A stretch of 64,000 bases of DNA, from positions 47,843,847-47,907,846 of the forward strand of contig CP154954.1 in NCBI GenBank assembly GCA_039621445.1, read 5' to 3'. The notes beneath the pieces were generated by a model. The model did no database searches. It was not told where the DNA came from and was given only the letters and a program-made list of their open reading frames with translations. The DNA is from Euglena gracilis. Its lineage: Eukaryota > Euglenida > Euglenophyceae > Euglenales. The position numbers and the translations under genes were made by a program. Below are positions 1-11,949 of the stretch, piece after piece (within the stretch, counting starts at the first letter, position 1; every line of letters starts with the position of its first letter).

Positions 1-529
1 CCCGTGGGGCAGGGGGGGGGAATATGCAACAGCGCACCTCAAAACATGCAATGCAGAAAAAAGCGAAACAAAAAAGAAAAAATGCAAGTTGCATGAAAAA
101 AAATCCTTCAGGAGCTCCGGGGCTGCACACCTATCTGCTGGAGAGGAATTAAAAAAAATGTCACCTGCCCCAAAGCGCAAACACAAAACACAAAAAGAAT
201 GTGGTGCAAACTTGCAAAGTGACATGGTTGGTTTTTTCTAGTTGTGAAATTGTTGAAATTTGACGTACAGATACCCGAAAAAAACGGGAAACACAAAATG
301 TGGAAAAAATGAAAATATTCGACTTTTCAGAAAAATTCTCATGCAAAAAATGCAAACATATGCTAAAAAATGCAATTTTCAAGATTTTGGATTGTATAAA
401 AAAATGAAAATTATGAAACTTGCATATATCTCCTGCGTGGGGTCCAACCCCCAGGTCGCCGGAACGGTGGTCCCCTGTGGTGAAATCCCGTTTCCTACTT
501 CTTTAATTCTCAGGTCAAAAATTCGGCAC

Positions 530-669
530 CCTTGAGACAATTGCCGACAAATTGCCAATGGGTTCGGGAGCACCCGTGGGGCATCAGTGGCAGCCTGGGG
601 AGGGGGCACACCCAAGGCCTGCGCGGACCGCTGCAGAGTGTCGAGGTCCCGGCAGAACAGCGCCAGCGT
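530..669 (-). CDS. Candidate single exon, unidentified
   Basis: A GC-rich open block reads TLALFCRDLDTLQRSAQALG and continues to a possible GT donor at 529-528. A CATTGCAG acceptor lies directly upstream on the minus strand. The segment faintly resembles the region of amidase-signature proteins with a (D)T..WFARD..L.R.G pattern, but no amidase catalytic Ser-Ser-Lys motif is visible in the window. It could be the next exon of the unidentified gene at 2911-3665. No function is assigned. Confidence 0.25.
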
Positions 670-828
670 CTGCAATGTGGACGTCTGCCCGCCATTGAAA
701 GGAGAGTCGGACCGTATCGGACTGCAGAGGGAAATGGCGATCGTTGGTGAACACTTCTTGAACGTTCTTGAGGACATGTATGTGTACATGTCCACCGCAA
801 ATGAATGGAGACATGTACACCCACATAC

Positions 829-872
829 ACAACACACACACACACACACAGACGCGCGCACACTGCCACACA

Positions 873-959
<87 letters not shown>

Positions 960-1006
960 ACACACACACACACGCGCGCGCGCGCACACACACACACAGA
1001 CGACAG
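829..1006. repeat. (CA)n microsatellite
   Basis: Nearly pure CA dinucleotide tract on the plus strand, with a CGCGCG interruption near 973-984. The Cys/Val and Thr/His open frames across it are repeat artefacts. Confidence 0.95.
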
Positions 1007-1999
1007 ACAAATGTGGGTGGGATGGGTGCACGTGCATGACTGACATTGGGTTCATGTCAGACATACACTTAATGTGTTCACAAAGACTTGGTGGACACAA
1101 ATTGTATTTGGAGAACCAAAATGAATACAACAAAACTCTTGTGAACACATGGGAACACACAAAAAAGTTCGTTGAACACAAAAAAATTGATAACATGTAA
1201 AGTGAATAGATTAGATTGCCGCAATGGGTTCTACTCCCCGTGCCGTCTGGTGGTTTTTTTTAAGTCTGGGGCGGGCTAACCAGGCCCCCCCCCACCCCTC
1301 CCCAGGGGAGGGGGATCGAGGAACCAAACTTGAAGAAAAAAAACTTGGTGCCATCCGGGGCGGGAGAAAAGGAAGAAATCGGATCTGCGGAGAGTTAAAA
1401 AAATGTTCATTTGCTTTGACTCAGTAAAATAATTTTTTTATGGTGAACGCATGATACACAGAAAAATTTGGGTGAACACACTAACTGAATGTCTGGTTCA
1501 TGTGTGACGTGCAAAATCAACTGCACATACCTGTTGATGTGGAATTCAGTTTTTCCGGGAGAAGGTAGGAAGGCAGACCTAAAATCCAGGCTGCCCGGGA
1601 TCGCTTCGCTTCGGACGCTGCCCTTCGCCAGGCTGGACTCCGACTTCTGGAGTTCCATCACGGCGTGGGAGTACATTCGGGACAAGGCGGGAGGCTCGCA
1701 GGGAGGGCGGCCTGCCTGGGAGCTGCCCATTTGGTGTCCCTGTGGCCGGGAGGCCCACCTGAACAGAGTGCACCTTGCCGAAAAGCAACCCGGAACGTTT
1801 GTGGCACTTGCTGTGCTTCTGAATTGAAAGAGGGATGATCCACACACCGAGCCACAACAACCCCCACCCAACAAAAACCACCCACCCGCCCACACACCCA
1901 CTCACCCACACCCACACCCACACCCATTCACCCACACCCACACTCGCAACCCGGCCAGCCTAGCAGCTCCAGCCGGGAGGACTGGTTGAGCTGCTCTTT

Positions 2000-2196
2000 T
2001 TAATGGACATGGTTTGTTCGCAAAGCGGCTTTGAAATGAATGAAACGATTGTTGAAACGCTGCCACTCTCCCACCCCAAGGCAACGTCCCGAGGGCACGG
2101 GGGTGCGGACCGCCCCCGGCAACGGTGACGGACCCCCGGCGGCGGCGGGTGCTGCCGCCGTCCGACGCCCGGCGGGGGACGGAGTCCGTCTCCGAC
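2000..2196 (-). CDS. Possible terminal exon, unidentified gene
   Basis: A GC-rich island preceded on the minus strand by a CTGCAG acceptor at 2202-2197. Joined in phase to the exon ending at 2911, it reads a basic Pro/Ala/Arg-rich stretch ending in a short non-repetitive tail and a stop at 2000. The two other frames are also open over most of the island, so the frame is uncertain. The call rests only on composition and phase. Confidence 0.25.
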
Positions 2197-2910
2197 CTGC
2201 AGATCGGTGGGGGACGCATGGGAGAGGAAATGGGTGACACCAATGAAGGCATGGCAGCCACCTTGGGTGGGGGGCTGACCTGATCCCTGTTCGCCTATCA
2301 AGCACGTTAGGCTGGGGCAATGCACAATTTCGTATTGATGATCGTGATCATGATACATTGGTTGCAGGTGTATTCATGATGCTTTCATTTGCACAAAATC
2401 CATCTGTCTCAACAAAGAACTGGTTTAGGGTTTGTTCAGGTTTCTTTGTGTCCTCCATAACCATACTCCTCCACCCCAAATATAACCAACCAGTTGCTGA
2501 TACTTGGGTTTCCGAAAATGGGCCCCAGGGCACTCCTTTATAACATCCAGTCACGGGTTGCTTATATTTGGGGTTGCTTACAGAGGGGGCTTGCTTCTAT
2601 TTTGAGGGAGCTTGCCTCTGTATCTTCCATAAGCGTCGATTTCACAAAGATTAGAAAAAAAACATTGGTGGGATTGAAAATGGAGGTGCCAGAGGGTGAG
2701 AGAAAACTTCATTTTCATAAAGCAAACATGCTAACCAACGTCGAAGCCCACCCCAAAAACCGTGAGAATTCTGGACACCAGAGGATAGACGCTGTTCGAA
2801 TATTCTGATTACCACAACACTAAGAGGGTGGCCTTTCCAGGTGGTTTTGGGATGCCTTATTTTGCTGTCATAGTGCGGGAAGCGTGAGCGCATGCCCCCA
2901 AATTGTGCAC

Positions 2911-3665
2911 CTCGGCCACGATGGACCACACGCACGGCCGGCGCGACCGGGGGACGGGGGCCATCGCACCGGAGGTCCAGAGGGCGGTCCCATGGCGGGG
3001 TCACGCTGGCGTGGTCACTCAGCGCCTGCTGCCACGTCATGCGGGCCCGGGTCAGCCCCGCGCCCAGGGAGGTTCTCAAGGACCCCCGCGGGGGGTGGGT
3101 GGGGGGTCCAGCCGGCTGGGAAGAAGGTGCTGGTTGAACCCCCCCCAGGGGTAGACGTCCAGGGAGGTGGTTTGAACCCGGATGGACCCGACTGGGACCC
3201 AACAACAGGCAAACCAGCCCAATTCCAGCCGGGATGCATTTTCTCAGCTAGATTTTTGAGGTGGAAACCCCCAAAAAAGTACCAAAAAATGGTCGGTTTG
3301 GGCTATTTTTGACCACCTTCTTTTTTCAACATTTTCGGCACTTTGTGCCGAAATTCTTTTTCGGTCCAGCCCGGCTTAAACGGACTGCGAAAACTTTATA
3401 ACCCCTCGACCCTCAGGGGGGGGGACAGCCCAGCTGGGAGGTGCTGGCTTGCCGGCTCACCCTCCCCCCCCCCGGAGGTGGGATGGGGTCCGGCTTAAGA
3501 ATTCCCTGCCCGCGACGCCGCCCGGCGGGGTGAGCGACAGCGGGTGGACCACGTTGCCCTCCCCGGGGCGCCGCGGACGGCGGCCCACCGGGGGGCCGTC
3601 CGGGGGCCCTGCGCCGCCGCCGTCCATCGGGGTGGGAGGGCCCGTGGGGAAGAAGACGGGGCGGC
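2911..3665 (-). CDS. Two exons of an unidentified gene, split by a nonconventional intron
   Basis: Exons at 3665-3512 and 3059-2911 are proposed. The right exon reads a Gly/Pro-rich segment ending GEGNVVHPLSLTPPGGV. The left exon reads GLTRARMTWQQALSDHA and continues to a GT donor after 2911. They are separated by sequence that starts GGGCAGGGA and ends TCCCTGGGCGC on the minus strand, so CAGGGA pairs with TCCCTG at exactly +4 and -6. Removing it joins codons cleanly (GTC GC + G GGG CTG). A conventional acceptor precedes 3665. No domain was recognised; the encoded protein is Arg/Pro-rich. Support is the intron geometry, the phase and the GC contrast. The interrupting sequence is the element described at 3065-3508. 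Confidence 0.5.
3065..3508. mobile_element. Foldback element acting as nonconventional intron (GCTGG family)
   Basis: The 444-bp element starts CAGGGAGGTTCTCAAGGACC and ends with the complementary sequence through AAGAATTCCCTG. It is flanked by CCCGCGCC on the left and CCCGCGAC on the right, a 7/8 match to an 8-bp target-site duplication. It contains the family signature GGTGCTGGCTTG or GGTGCTGG near both ends and a central TTTTTCGGTCCAGCCCGGCTT motif, also seen near 37760, 43590 and 47430. Its ends coincide with the intron that joins the exons at 3512 and 3059. Confidence 0.7.
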
Positions 3666-4267
3666 CTGGGAGTGTGGGGGTGAGGGGGGGCGGTTGGGAA
3701 CAGGACGCTGAGGGCAGCAGAGAAAACTTGAGGCGATGGGTGCTTTGGGGCAATGGGAGTCGTGAACCGGCGGGGAGCTGTTTCGCGACGCCGGGGGACG
3801 TGACACCGCGAGGGGGAAATGGGAAATGAGGCATCGCACACGGCTGGGCTGAAAACTTTTCACAGACGCCCTATAATACCTCCCCGTTTTTGTGCTACAG
3901 TGTGAAACTCCGACTTCGAAGAATCTTAAAGAATTCAATGCCCAAGCTTCACTGGGAGGAATGCACCCAAGAGCACTCCATTCTCCGCATGTTCAATCAG
4001 TGTGCACCCATCGAATGACCCAACCGTTGCGAAACAAAAACCAGCGGAGACGACGAGAGGAACGGGCACCCGGTCCAGGTCCTGTCTGTGAAGAGGTCAG
4101 TCGGTGGGATAGCCGTTTGCCTGAATGAGCATTCTTCAGGGGACGAGAGCGAAGGAAGCGCTTGCAAGGCATCCCAGGGTCAATTTCTGGCAGGTGATTG
4201 CCAGCAGAATGTGCAGGGAGGCCCACTACAGCAGCAGAATACCACACCCATCAACCAGAACACAACG

Positions 4268-4314
4268 GGCACACACACACACAACACACAACACACACAC
4301 ACACACACACAACA

Positions 4315-4395
<81 letters not shown>

Positions 4396-5476
4396 ACACA
4401 CACAACACACACACAAAGCACACAATACACACACACAACACCACACACACAACACAACGCACAAACCCACACACACACGCAAACACACACAACACACACA
4501 CACAACACACAACACCAACACCAACACACCCACACAAAACACACAACACACACACACACACACAACACACACAAAAACACACAACACACACAACACACAC
4601 AACACACACAGAAACAAACCCACAACACCAAAACACACAACACACCCCACACCAAACAAACACACACACACACACACACACCACAAACACAAAAACACAC
4701 AAACACACACACACACAACACGCACAAACACAACACACAACCACAACACCCCAAACCACACCAAAAACAAACACACACAACCCAAACACACAAAAACAAA
4801 AAACACACACACCAAACACAACAACCACACACACACAACACACACACAAAAACACACCACAACACAACACACACAAACACACCCAAACACACACACACAC
4901 ACAACACACACACACACAACACAAACACAACACACACACACACAAACACAACCCCCACAACACACAACACACGCAACACACAGAAACACAACACACACAC
5001 ACACACACACAAAGAGAAAGAGAGAGAGAAAACACAAAACACAACACACACACACAACACAACACACACACACACAAAACACACAAAACACAAAACACAA
5101 CACACACCACACACACACACACAACACACAACACACAAGACACATACAAAACAACACACAACACACACACACAACACACACAAGACACAACACACACACA
5201 CACAACACACAACACACACACACACACACAACACACATACACACACAACACACACACAACACACAGCACACACATCACACACACACACAAAACACACCAC
5301 GCACACACACACACACACACACAACACACACACACACATACAACACATACACACACACGACACACAACACACACACACACACACACACACAACACACACA
5401 ACACACACACACACACAGAGAGAAACACACGCACACACAACACACACACATACACACACAACATACACACACACAG

Positions 5477-5515
<39 letters not shown>

Positions 5516-5570
5516 ACACACACATGCAACACACACACACACACATACAACACAGAGAAACCCACCCACG
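4268..5570. repeat. 1.3-kb A/C-only satellite
   Basis: Degenerate CA repeat in which the plus strand is almost exclusively A and C, with frequent CAACA, CAAAAACA and ACCACA variants. Rare G appears (for example AGAGAAAGAGAGAG near 5011). All six frames stay open for hundreds of codons, giving poly-Thr/His and Cys/Val artefacts. I see no gene in 3666-6995. Confidence 0.95.
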
Positions 5571-6995
5571 CCCTTCCACTCACCAACCACCAATCCACCG
5601 ACCACCACGTACGCACCCGTTCACACGCACACACCCTGAGAGACATGTGTGGACTGTAAGTATTGCAGAAAGGGAAAAAAGGTTGCGAATGCGCATCAGA
5701 ATTGTTCCAATGCTGCCAAAAGATGATCCAGTGGCATTCTGAGAGCAATAATATGTGTTATGACGACCGACTTGCAGTGCACCTGCAGAACGAAATGGTC
5801 CTTGGGAAATTAAAAAAAAAATGGAAATGCGCCGTGTCCTGGCCGTCCTTGCAGACCTTGCTACAACTTAATAAAAACTGATGGAACATTTGTAAAAACA
5901 AATTGTAAAAAAAGGAAAAAAAGAGTGCTTGCACTGTTTTAAGATGACGAGAGCCCATTATGCCCACACCGCACACCAATAGACCCCAAAAAAGTTTGTA
6001 CTAAAAACCAAAACACAAAATGGAGGAAAACAAATTTGCTGTGGCACACAGAGGTTGAAAAACCAACCCAAAAGCCAAAAAATGTTCCCCATTTGGTCTG
6101 TTGCAATTGGATGACAATATTGGTTCACATGCTTAAAAATCACAGTCAAAGGAAAACTCAGAACCAGAGCCCCCCTCCAAACATGATCACCTATGGGTGA
6201 AAGACCCCAAAATGAAAACGAGCCTTGTTTGACCAACCTTCGATATTTGGCTGATACTTTGGAGCCACCCTCCCCTCCTTCCAGAGTGATATTGTCCGCC
6301 TGGGAGGGGGGGTATTGGTCGGGTGGCAGTTCCCCGCTTTTGCCATTTCTCTCCCGCCGCCCCGAAAAATGCCCTAAGTTCGGCAAAATCCATCAAACTG
6401 GGGCTTTACGGCTTTGAACTAAACGGGTTAGGGTGAGGATTGGCTCACCAAAACTTGGCCAAATTTAGGTGAAAAGCGAGCCCAAATCAGCAGCCAAATT
6501 AGGCTTCACTCCGATGCATTCCGATAAACTTCTGGAAATACGACATAACTAATACAACATTTTTTTTATAGTTCTTGTAGGTGTCAGAAAACAAATAATT
6601 TTCCATCCGTTCCTTTGCACAAAATGGAATAAATACATATGTTTTTAGATTCAAATCTCAAAAACCAAAAATTTCAAAAGACTTCATTATTACCTGAATT
6701 TTATAAAAATTTCAGGGGGATTTCCCGTCGTCTCGAGCCCTTCGAGCCGTCAGAGAAAAGTCTTGACTTATTTTGGGGTCTTATTTCTGTTCATTTGTTT
6801 GGTCAGCCAGGGGGCTTTTAATCTTATAATTAAACTGTCGGAACAACATCCCCATGGGGCCATTATCCAGGGGGAGGGTTAGCTAGTGCCTTTGGTTTAC
6901 GGCAGATCATGCTTCAAAGAAAAAGACAAATGCCAGGCAGCAGTTACGCCAGAAAGCAAAGCTGTGATCATCAGAAGGCGTACCCCACAGGGGCC
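5571..6995. other. Gene-free stretch
   Basis: Mixed AT-rich sequence with scattered C runs and no open frame that looks like coding sequence. No promoter, RNA gene or clear repeat boundary is recognised here. Confidence 0.5.
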
Positions 6996-7566
6996 TCACT
7001 GATTGGCCACGTGGGTGAAAATCCATTCGTCCAACTCCGTGCGGATGGCCTCGTTCATGTTCTGGAGAGCAACCCAGCAGGGGGCAAGGGAGCTGAATTG
7101 ATTCTGATGAGTCAGCAAAGCAAACTACCGAAAAGACCAAAAGGCCCCAAGCACCAACTGGTTGCATTCACCCCAAATGCTGAATGCCAGCGGAGGTTCA
7201 TAGATCAGGGAACCAGTAAAAAAAACACGCTGGTCCCCGGCACAGGTGGAACAGGTCTCGGATAAATGTCGCCACATAGCCCGTCATTGTGAATGCCTTA
7301 CAAGCGAACGGAACGGAACCTATATTCAGGAACCAGCTGGATATCAACGCGGGGTGAGAGGAGGCTGCCTCCCGCGGGGACGGCAGCGCGGCCCAAACAA
7401 CAGCGACCCGGCGGGCAGGCCCGGCACACCCCGGCCTTGTCGCAGATCTCCTTCGCGGTGAACGAGATGTCCACCTCGTTGATGGACAGCTCCACCTTGC
7501 CCTGCAGGGCCTTGTCCTTCTTCCGGTCGATGCACGCGCCGGTGTCTTGCAGCATTTGGAGCAGCC
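6996..7566 (-). CDS. Last two exons of an unidentified small gene
   Basis: Exon 7566-7430 follows a GACCAG acceptor and reads MLQDTGACIDRKKD, then a strand-like VELSINEVDISFTAKEICDK. A GT donor after GCC GGG joins in phase 0 to the exon 7061-6996, which follows a CTCTCCAG acceptor and reads NMNEAIRTELDEWIFTHVAN to a TGA. The joined C-terminus is non-repetitive and helix-prone, and both splice sites are canonical. I do not recognise the family. The start codon and upstream exons were not found between 7567 and 9985. Confidence 0.5.
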
Positions 7567-7838
7567 CTGGTCGGGGGGGGATCTGGTGGTGTCGTGGGCA
7601 GGGGGGGGGAGTGTGGGAAGCAGGGGGCACCTAACGGGTGCCCTGTGGGGAGGTTGGGACACCCCACATGGGTTTCCTTTTCTCTCCAACTTTGGAACCG
7701 CAGAAGAATAAGAGAGTGATGCTTTGACCTCTCCATACACATTTGGTTTTATCCATCTTTACACGCAGCTGCAAACCACAACACTACTCACATCCATGCA
7801 TGCGCAAACACAGGCACATGCACGCACCTAGACCCTGG

Positions 7839-7917
<79 letters not shown>
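7839..7917. repeat. (CA)n then (GA)n microsatellite
   Basis: A CA tract passes directly into a GA tract on the plus strand, a compound microsatellite. Confidence 0.95.
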
Positions 7918-7921
<4 letters not shown>

Positions 7922-8707
7922 CGTGCATGAATTTGTGCCTATATGTGCATCCATCCATCCATATTTGCGAACACCGAATGAAAAGCTTCAACCAATTCCT
8001 TTCAACTTTTCAGATTCCCTTTGAACGGAGAAATGGGAATAATTCAAATTGGGAAAGAAATGGGATAATTCAAATTGCAACAATTGTCGGAAAAAAATGC
8101 AATACAAACTGTTATGCAGTGACAAGTCAGGAAACCTTGAATACCACACCGGAACGAATCAGGATGTCGTCCGTCTCCTCAAATGGCGGGCAAATAGTGA
8201 TGGTGATTGTCTTCGGCATTGGGGGAAGAGAAACCTGTAGGGGCACCCAACAACTCCGCGTGGAGGCGGGAAGGGGGTCCAGGGGACACACTCTTCTAGG
8301 TCAATTTGGGTCGATTTCGCAGTAAAAATAGAGGTCCTGAGTGGGCACCACCCATTTGGGGGTAACCCCCCCCAAAATATAACCCCCCCCCGGCTTTGTA
8401 TTTGGGGGGTTTATAATTGGGGGGGGGGAAATCAAACTTTTTTGGGGGGGCCTCTTGAAGGCCTTCAGCAGCCTTCAATTGTGGCCAAATACCAACTTTA
8501 TGCCAAAATTTTGTTGAGCACCGTCTATTATTTTGCAGAAATGTGCAACTGTCATCCAGAATGCATCTCTACTAAAAAAATGTGTACCCACCCAAAATTT
8601 TTCTACTTTTCCCTGAATGACACCGGCGTCGGCTCCACCTCAGGCTTGATATTTGGGGGGGGGCAGTCTATTTTGGGAGTTTATCAACTCGGCCTCACAC
8701 CCCCAAC

Positions 8708-8977
8708 CAGGGGTTTTTTAAAGACGGGGGGGGGGATCCCCCCCACCCACCCACCCCCTGGGGGGGGGGCCCCGGGGGGGGGGGGTCCCGGGGGACCCAC
8801 AAAAAAAATGGCCAAAAATCGCGAAAAGTGCTAAAAATAGCATTTTTCGGCGCCTGCGGCGCCGAAAAATATATCCCACCCCCCCTCTGGGGGGACCCCC
8901 CCCCCCCCCCGGGCCTCGGCCCCCCCCCCCTACCCCCCCCCTCCCCCCTCCGGGGTCCACGACTAAAAAAACCCCTG
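8708..8977. mobile_element. CAG...CTG foldback element with near-perfect 8-bp TSD
   Basis: The 270-bp element begins CAGGGGTTTTTTAAAGAC and ends ACTAAAAAAACCCCTG, which pair as terminal inverted repeats. The left flank CCCCCAAC recurs at the right end after one extra C. Blocks of C and G homopolymer surround a central perfect hairpin, CGGCGCC-TGC-GGCGCCG, near 8848. It is closely related to the copy at 51309. It lies between GAR1 and the 7-kb gene, so here it is not a demonstrated intron. Confidence 0.8.
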
Positions 8978-9464
8978 CCCCCCAACCCCAACCCCAAATA
9001 GAAAAACCTTCCCCCTCCGGGAGTCCCTCATTGTGCACTCTGGGAGTTGATCACCAGGTCCGTTTTTGTTTCTACTCTCATCCGTGCATCAGGTTTGTCG
9101 AAACCAAAACTTCAGAAAATTTACCAAAATGTGTCGTCTGATAGGGCGGCGAGTGGTCAAAGAAAAGGGAGGGGTGGATGTGATGCTGAGAAGAAGGCGG
9201 CCAACGGTGTTTCATTTTCAACGTCGGCAAAAAATAATATTCACTAAAAAAATTTGGGTCACAGCAAAAGAGGGGCCTGCCTTTCAGCAGAACGGCAATT
9301 ACGTCTGCAGTGCTGCTGCTCTGCCTCCCGTCTCGATTCAAGCCACACGTGTCGACGCCATTTTCCTGCTGGCAAAGCAGTGCACACGAAGGTGCCATCG
9401 GGGGACAGAACAACCAGCCGGCCAGTGAGAGCGTTGCAGGGCCCCTGGTCCCTGCCAGGCTAGG

Positions 9465-9600
9465 TCAGCGCTGGGGGCGGCGCGGCGGGCGGACGAGGGC
9501 TGTGCTGGGAAGGGGCGGTGGGGAGAGGCCGGCCAGCCGGCCCGGGTTCGAGATCGGTGCGATCCAGCGGAAGTGGCTGCGCTGTCCTTTCCAGCCAGTT
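9465..9600 (-). CDS. Weak candidate exon
   Basis: GC-rich block ending in a stop at 9465 with a readable frame containing HFRWIAPISNPGRLAG. No splice site is convincing and all three minus frames are partly open. It is included only because it is the sole GC island between 7567 and 9985. Confidence 0.15.
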
Positions 9601-9985
9601 TTTTCAAATTGACCCCCCGGGGTAGGTGCAGTGAAATACCGAATAGCAGTTTGGGGCAAAAACCAGTCAATCACCCCCTAACCCCCCGGGGGGGGGTGTC
9701 GGCCAGTGACTACATTACCACCAGCCCCCCCCCCAACGCCCTCCCAAACGCGGGGGAAGGGTTATGTGAGAGGTGGGGTTATGTGGATGTCGTTGCATAC
9801 AGGTGGTGAATGAGCAAAGGATGCGACACGTCACACCCATGGGAATGAACATCACAATCCTCTCTCATGCATATAATGCAAGCCACGGAGACTAACTTAC
9901 ATTGGAACCCGTTTGGCACAATGGGTTTTTTATTTTTGCGCAGTAGGCCAGTTGTGCAGGTGGAGTGGACAGCGGCTGATACACC

Positions 9986-10236
9986 TCAATAGCCTTTCCC
10001 GCGGCCACCGAAACCTTTCCCCTTGCCCTTCCCCTTGCCCTTGCCGTCGCCCTTCCCTTTCCCCTTGCCCTTGCCCTTGCCCTTGCCCTTCCCCTTGCCG
10101 CCGCCCTTGCCGGACTGCTGGTTCGTGAAGCGCCACATCGGCAGCAGCTTCTCGGAAGAGATGTGGATGGGGTCGCCCGCCTTGTACGACGCGGCGTGCA
10201 CCCCGGCCTCCGTCTTCACCGTGAACATCTGTGCAG

Positions 10237-10297
<61 letters not shown>

Positions 10298-10510
10298 CGT
10301 GCGCGCGCGTGTGTGTGTGTGTGTGTGTGTGCGTGTGTGTGTGTGCACGCGCATGTACATGTGCTGGTTGTGTGGGTGGTTGTATATGTGGAATTCGGGC
10401 ACGTCACTCATTGGAGACCTGTACTGCAACAGCACGGCACGGCCAATCCACTTTATCAGACCAAAAATGCAGCACTGCCACTGCCAGGTCACTGTCATGC
10501 TTGTGCTTAC

Positions 10511-10550
<40 letters not shown>

Positions 10551-10908
10551 ATAGGGTGCCTGCCCCTAGCAGGCACCCCCCCCCCCGGGGGGGGTAGGGG
10601 TCTGGGCCGGACCCAGAAAATTTTCATTGAAAATGGCCGTTTCCGGGCCCCCGGCGCCTTCGGCGCCGGGGTCGCCAGGGGGGTGCCTGCTAGGGGCAGG
10701 CACCCCCCAAAACCCTACCCCCCTCCGGGGGGGGGGTCGGATCAGGTGCTTTGGGGTGCCTGCCCCTAGCACCCCCCCCCCCCGTGGGGTAGGCACCCGA
10801 CTAAGCACAAGCCTGGTCACTGTGCTGCATTGCATGCGCGCACGGAAATGCACTGCCATTGCACTGCACTGCATTTTGTTGTGCCATGCTGCGCCTGTGA
10901 ATGTGTTT

Positions 10909-10961
<53 letters not shown>

Positions 10962-11038
10962 GTATATGTGCGTGTTTGTGTGTGTGCTTGTGTTCGTGCA
11001 TTTGTTCGTGCGTGCGTGCGTGCAATGTGTGTGTGTGT

Positions 11039-11117
<79 letters not shown>

Positions 11118-11929
11118 TGTGTGTGTGTGCATGCGTGCGAGCGTATGCGCGCATGTGTGTGGGGGTGTGTTGATACAGATGACCATCGCTAGAAAGCTGA
11201 ACAATGTGAACTGGTGGGGGAAACCAATTTTAATATGCTTGAATCAGGAAAAGATCAGAATCCTTCGAATGAACAAAAGGGCATTTGTAGGGGCAACCCT
11301 GACACTGCGCTCATGCTCCTGTACACACCGGGGTGTTGACCCGACCAAATACATCGTCCACCTTGCCAATCTTCACCTTCTCCGGCGTCCAAATACCAGC
11401 GTTAAAATGGGGCACCATCATGGGCGTCATCGTCACCTTGCACACCATCATGTCCTCGCATACATGCACAAACTCTCCGATGGCTGTGATATGGATGAAA
11501 ACAACGATGCCCCAACAGGTTGCAGGGGTGAGATCACACATTGAACACACATTTAAACACCTCCGACCTACTCTCCACCAGCAAGTGGTGCGTGTATGAG
11601 TGAGTGTGAATATGTGTGTGTGTGTGGGTGGGTGGGTGGGTGGGTGGGTGGGTGTGTGGGGGGGGGTGTCAACAGCAACATTTTGCACATCACACGTCAC
11701 ACACATACGCAAAAACACCAAGAGTAAAGCACATCCACGCTATTCGCTGCATCCACGTTCATTCTCTCACGCACTACGCACGCCGCCAGGCCGGAGGCAT
11801 ACTCTTCAGCTCCTCTGGTGGGTCCTCCTGGTAGCCTCCGCCGCCCTTGCCCTTCCCACCCTTCCCCTTGCCCCCTCCCTTCCCCTTGCCGCCGCCCTTC
11901 CCCTTTCCGTCAAAGCTGGGCCGGCCCAT
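9986..11929 (-). CDS. GAR1: GAR1, H/ACA snoRNP protein (3 exons, complete)
   Basis: Exons 11929-11803, 11483-11329 and 10228-9986 give 525 nt, a 174-residue protein, with consistent phases and canonical AG acceptors. The start is ATG at 11929 (MGRPSFDG). GAR1 is a core subunit of H/ACA ribonucleoproteins that pseudouridylate rRNA in the nucleolus, and it binds the Cbf5 pseudouridine synthase. The conserved core is clear: [37 protein letters not shown], then MFTVKTEAG and a KLLPMWRF segment matching the KLLPLxRF of other GAR1 proteins. Both termini carry Gly-Lys repeats (residues about 8-29 and 135-174) where yeast and animals have Gly-Arg (GAR) repeats. Donors are GTATGC and GTGTGT. The second intron holds long GT and GA microsatellites and a foldback array. 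Identification is firm; the Gly-Lys tail is read directly. Confidence 0.94.
10234..10350. repeat. (GT)n microsatellite next to GAR1 exon 3
   Basis: GT tract with CGCGCG interruptions starts only six bases upstream of the exon-3 acceptor (minus-strand CTGCACAG), so the polypyrimidine region of this intron is essentially (AC)n. Confidence 0.95.
10561..10800. repeat. Nested foldback array, GTGCCTGCC family, in GAR1 intron
   Basis: Repeated GTGCCTGC and GCAGGCAC arms alternate with C/G runs. One unit from about 10570 to 10762 is bordered on both sides by CCCCTAG. A central CCGGCGCC-TTC-GGCGCCGG hairpin lies near 10648. Related copies are at 24246 and 41705. Confidence 0.7.
10911..11162. repeat. 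(GA)n and (GT)n microsatellites
   Basis: GA tract about 10911-10958, then GT tract about 11026-11160, both inside GAR1 intron 2. Confidence 0.95.
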
Positions 11930-11949
11930 GTTGTGTGGTGTACAGCGCC

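Noticed and set aside
530-669. Amidase gene
   Set aside because: Only a short weak resemblance; no amidase catalytic motif elsewhere in the window.
4088-5659. Open frames of 360-520 codons on both strands
   Set aside because: They are translations of the A/C satellite (poly Thr/His/Asn or Cys/Val) with no non-repetitive domain.
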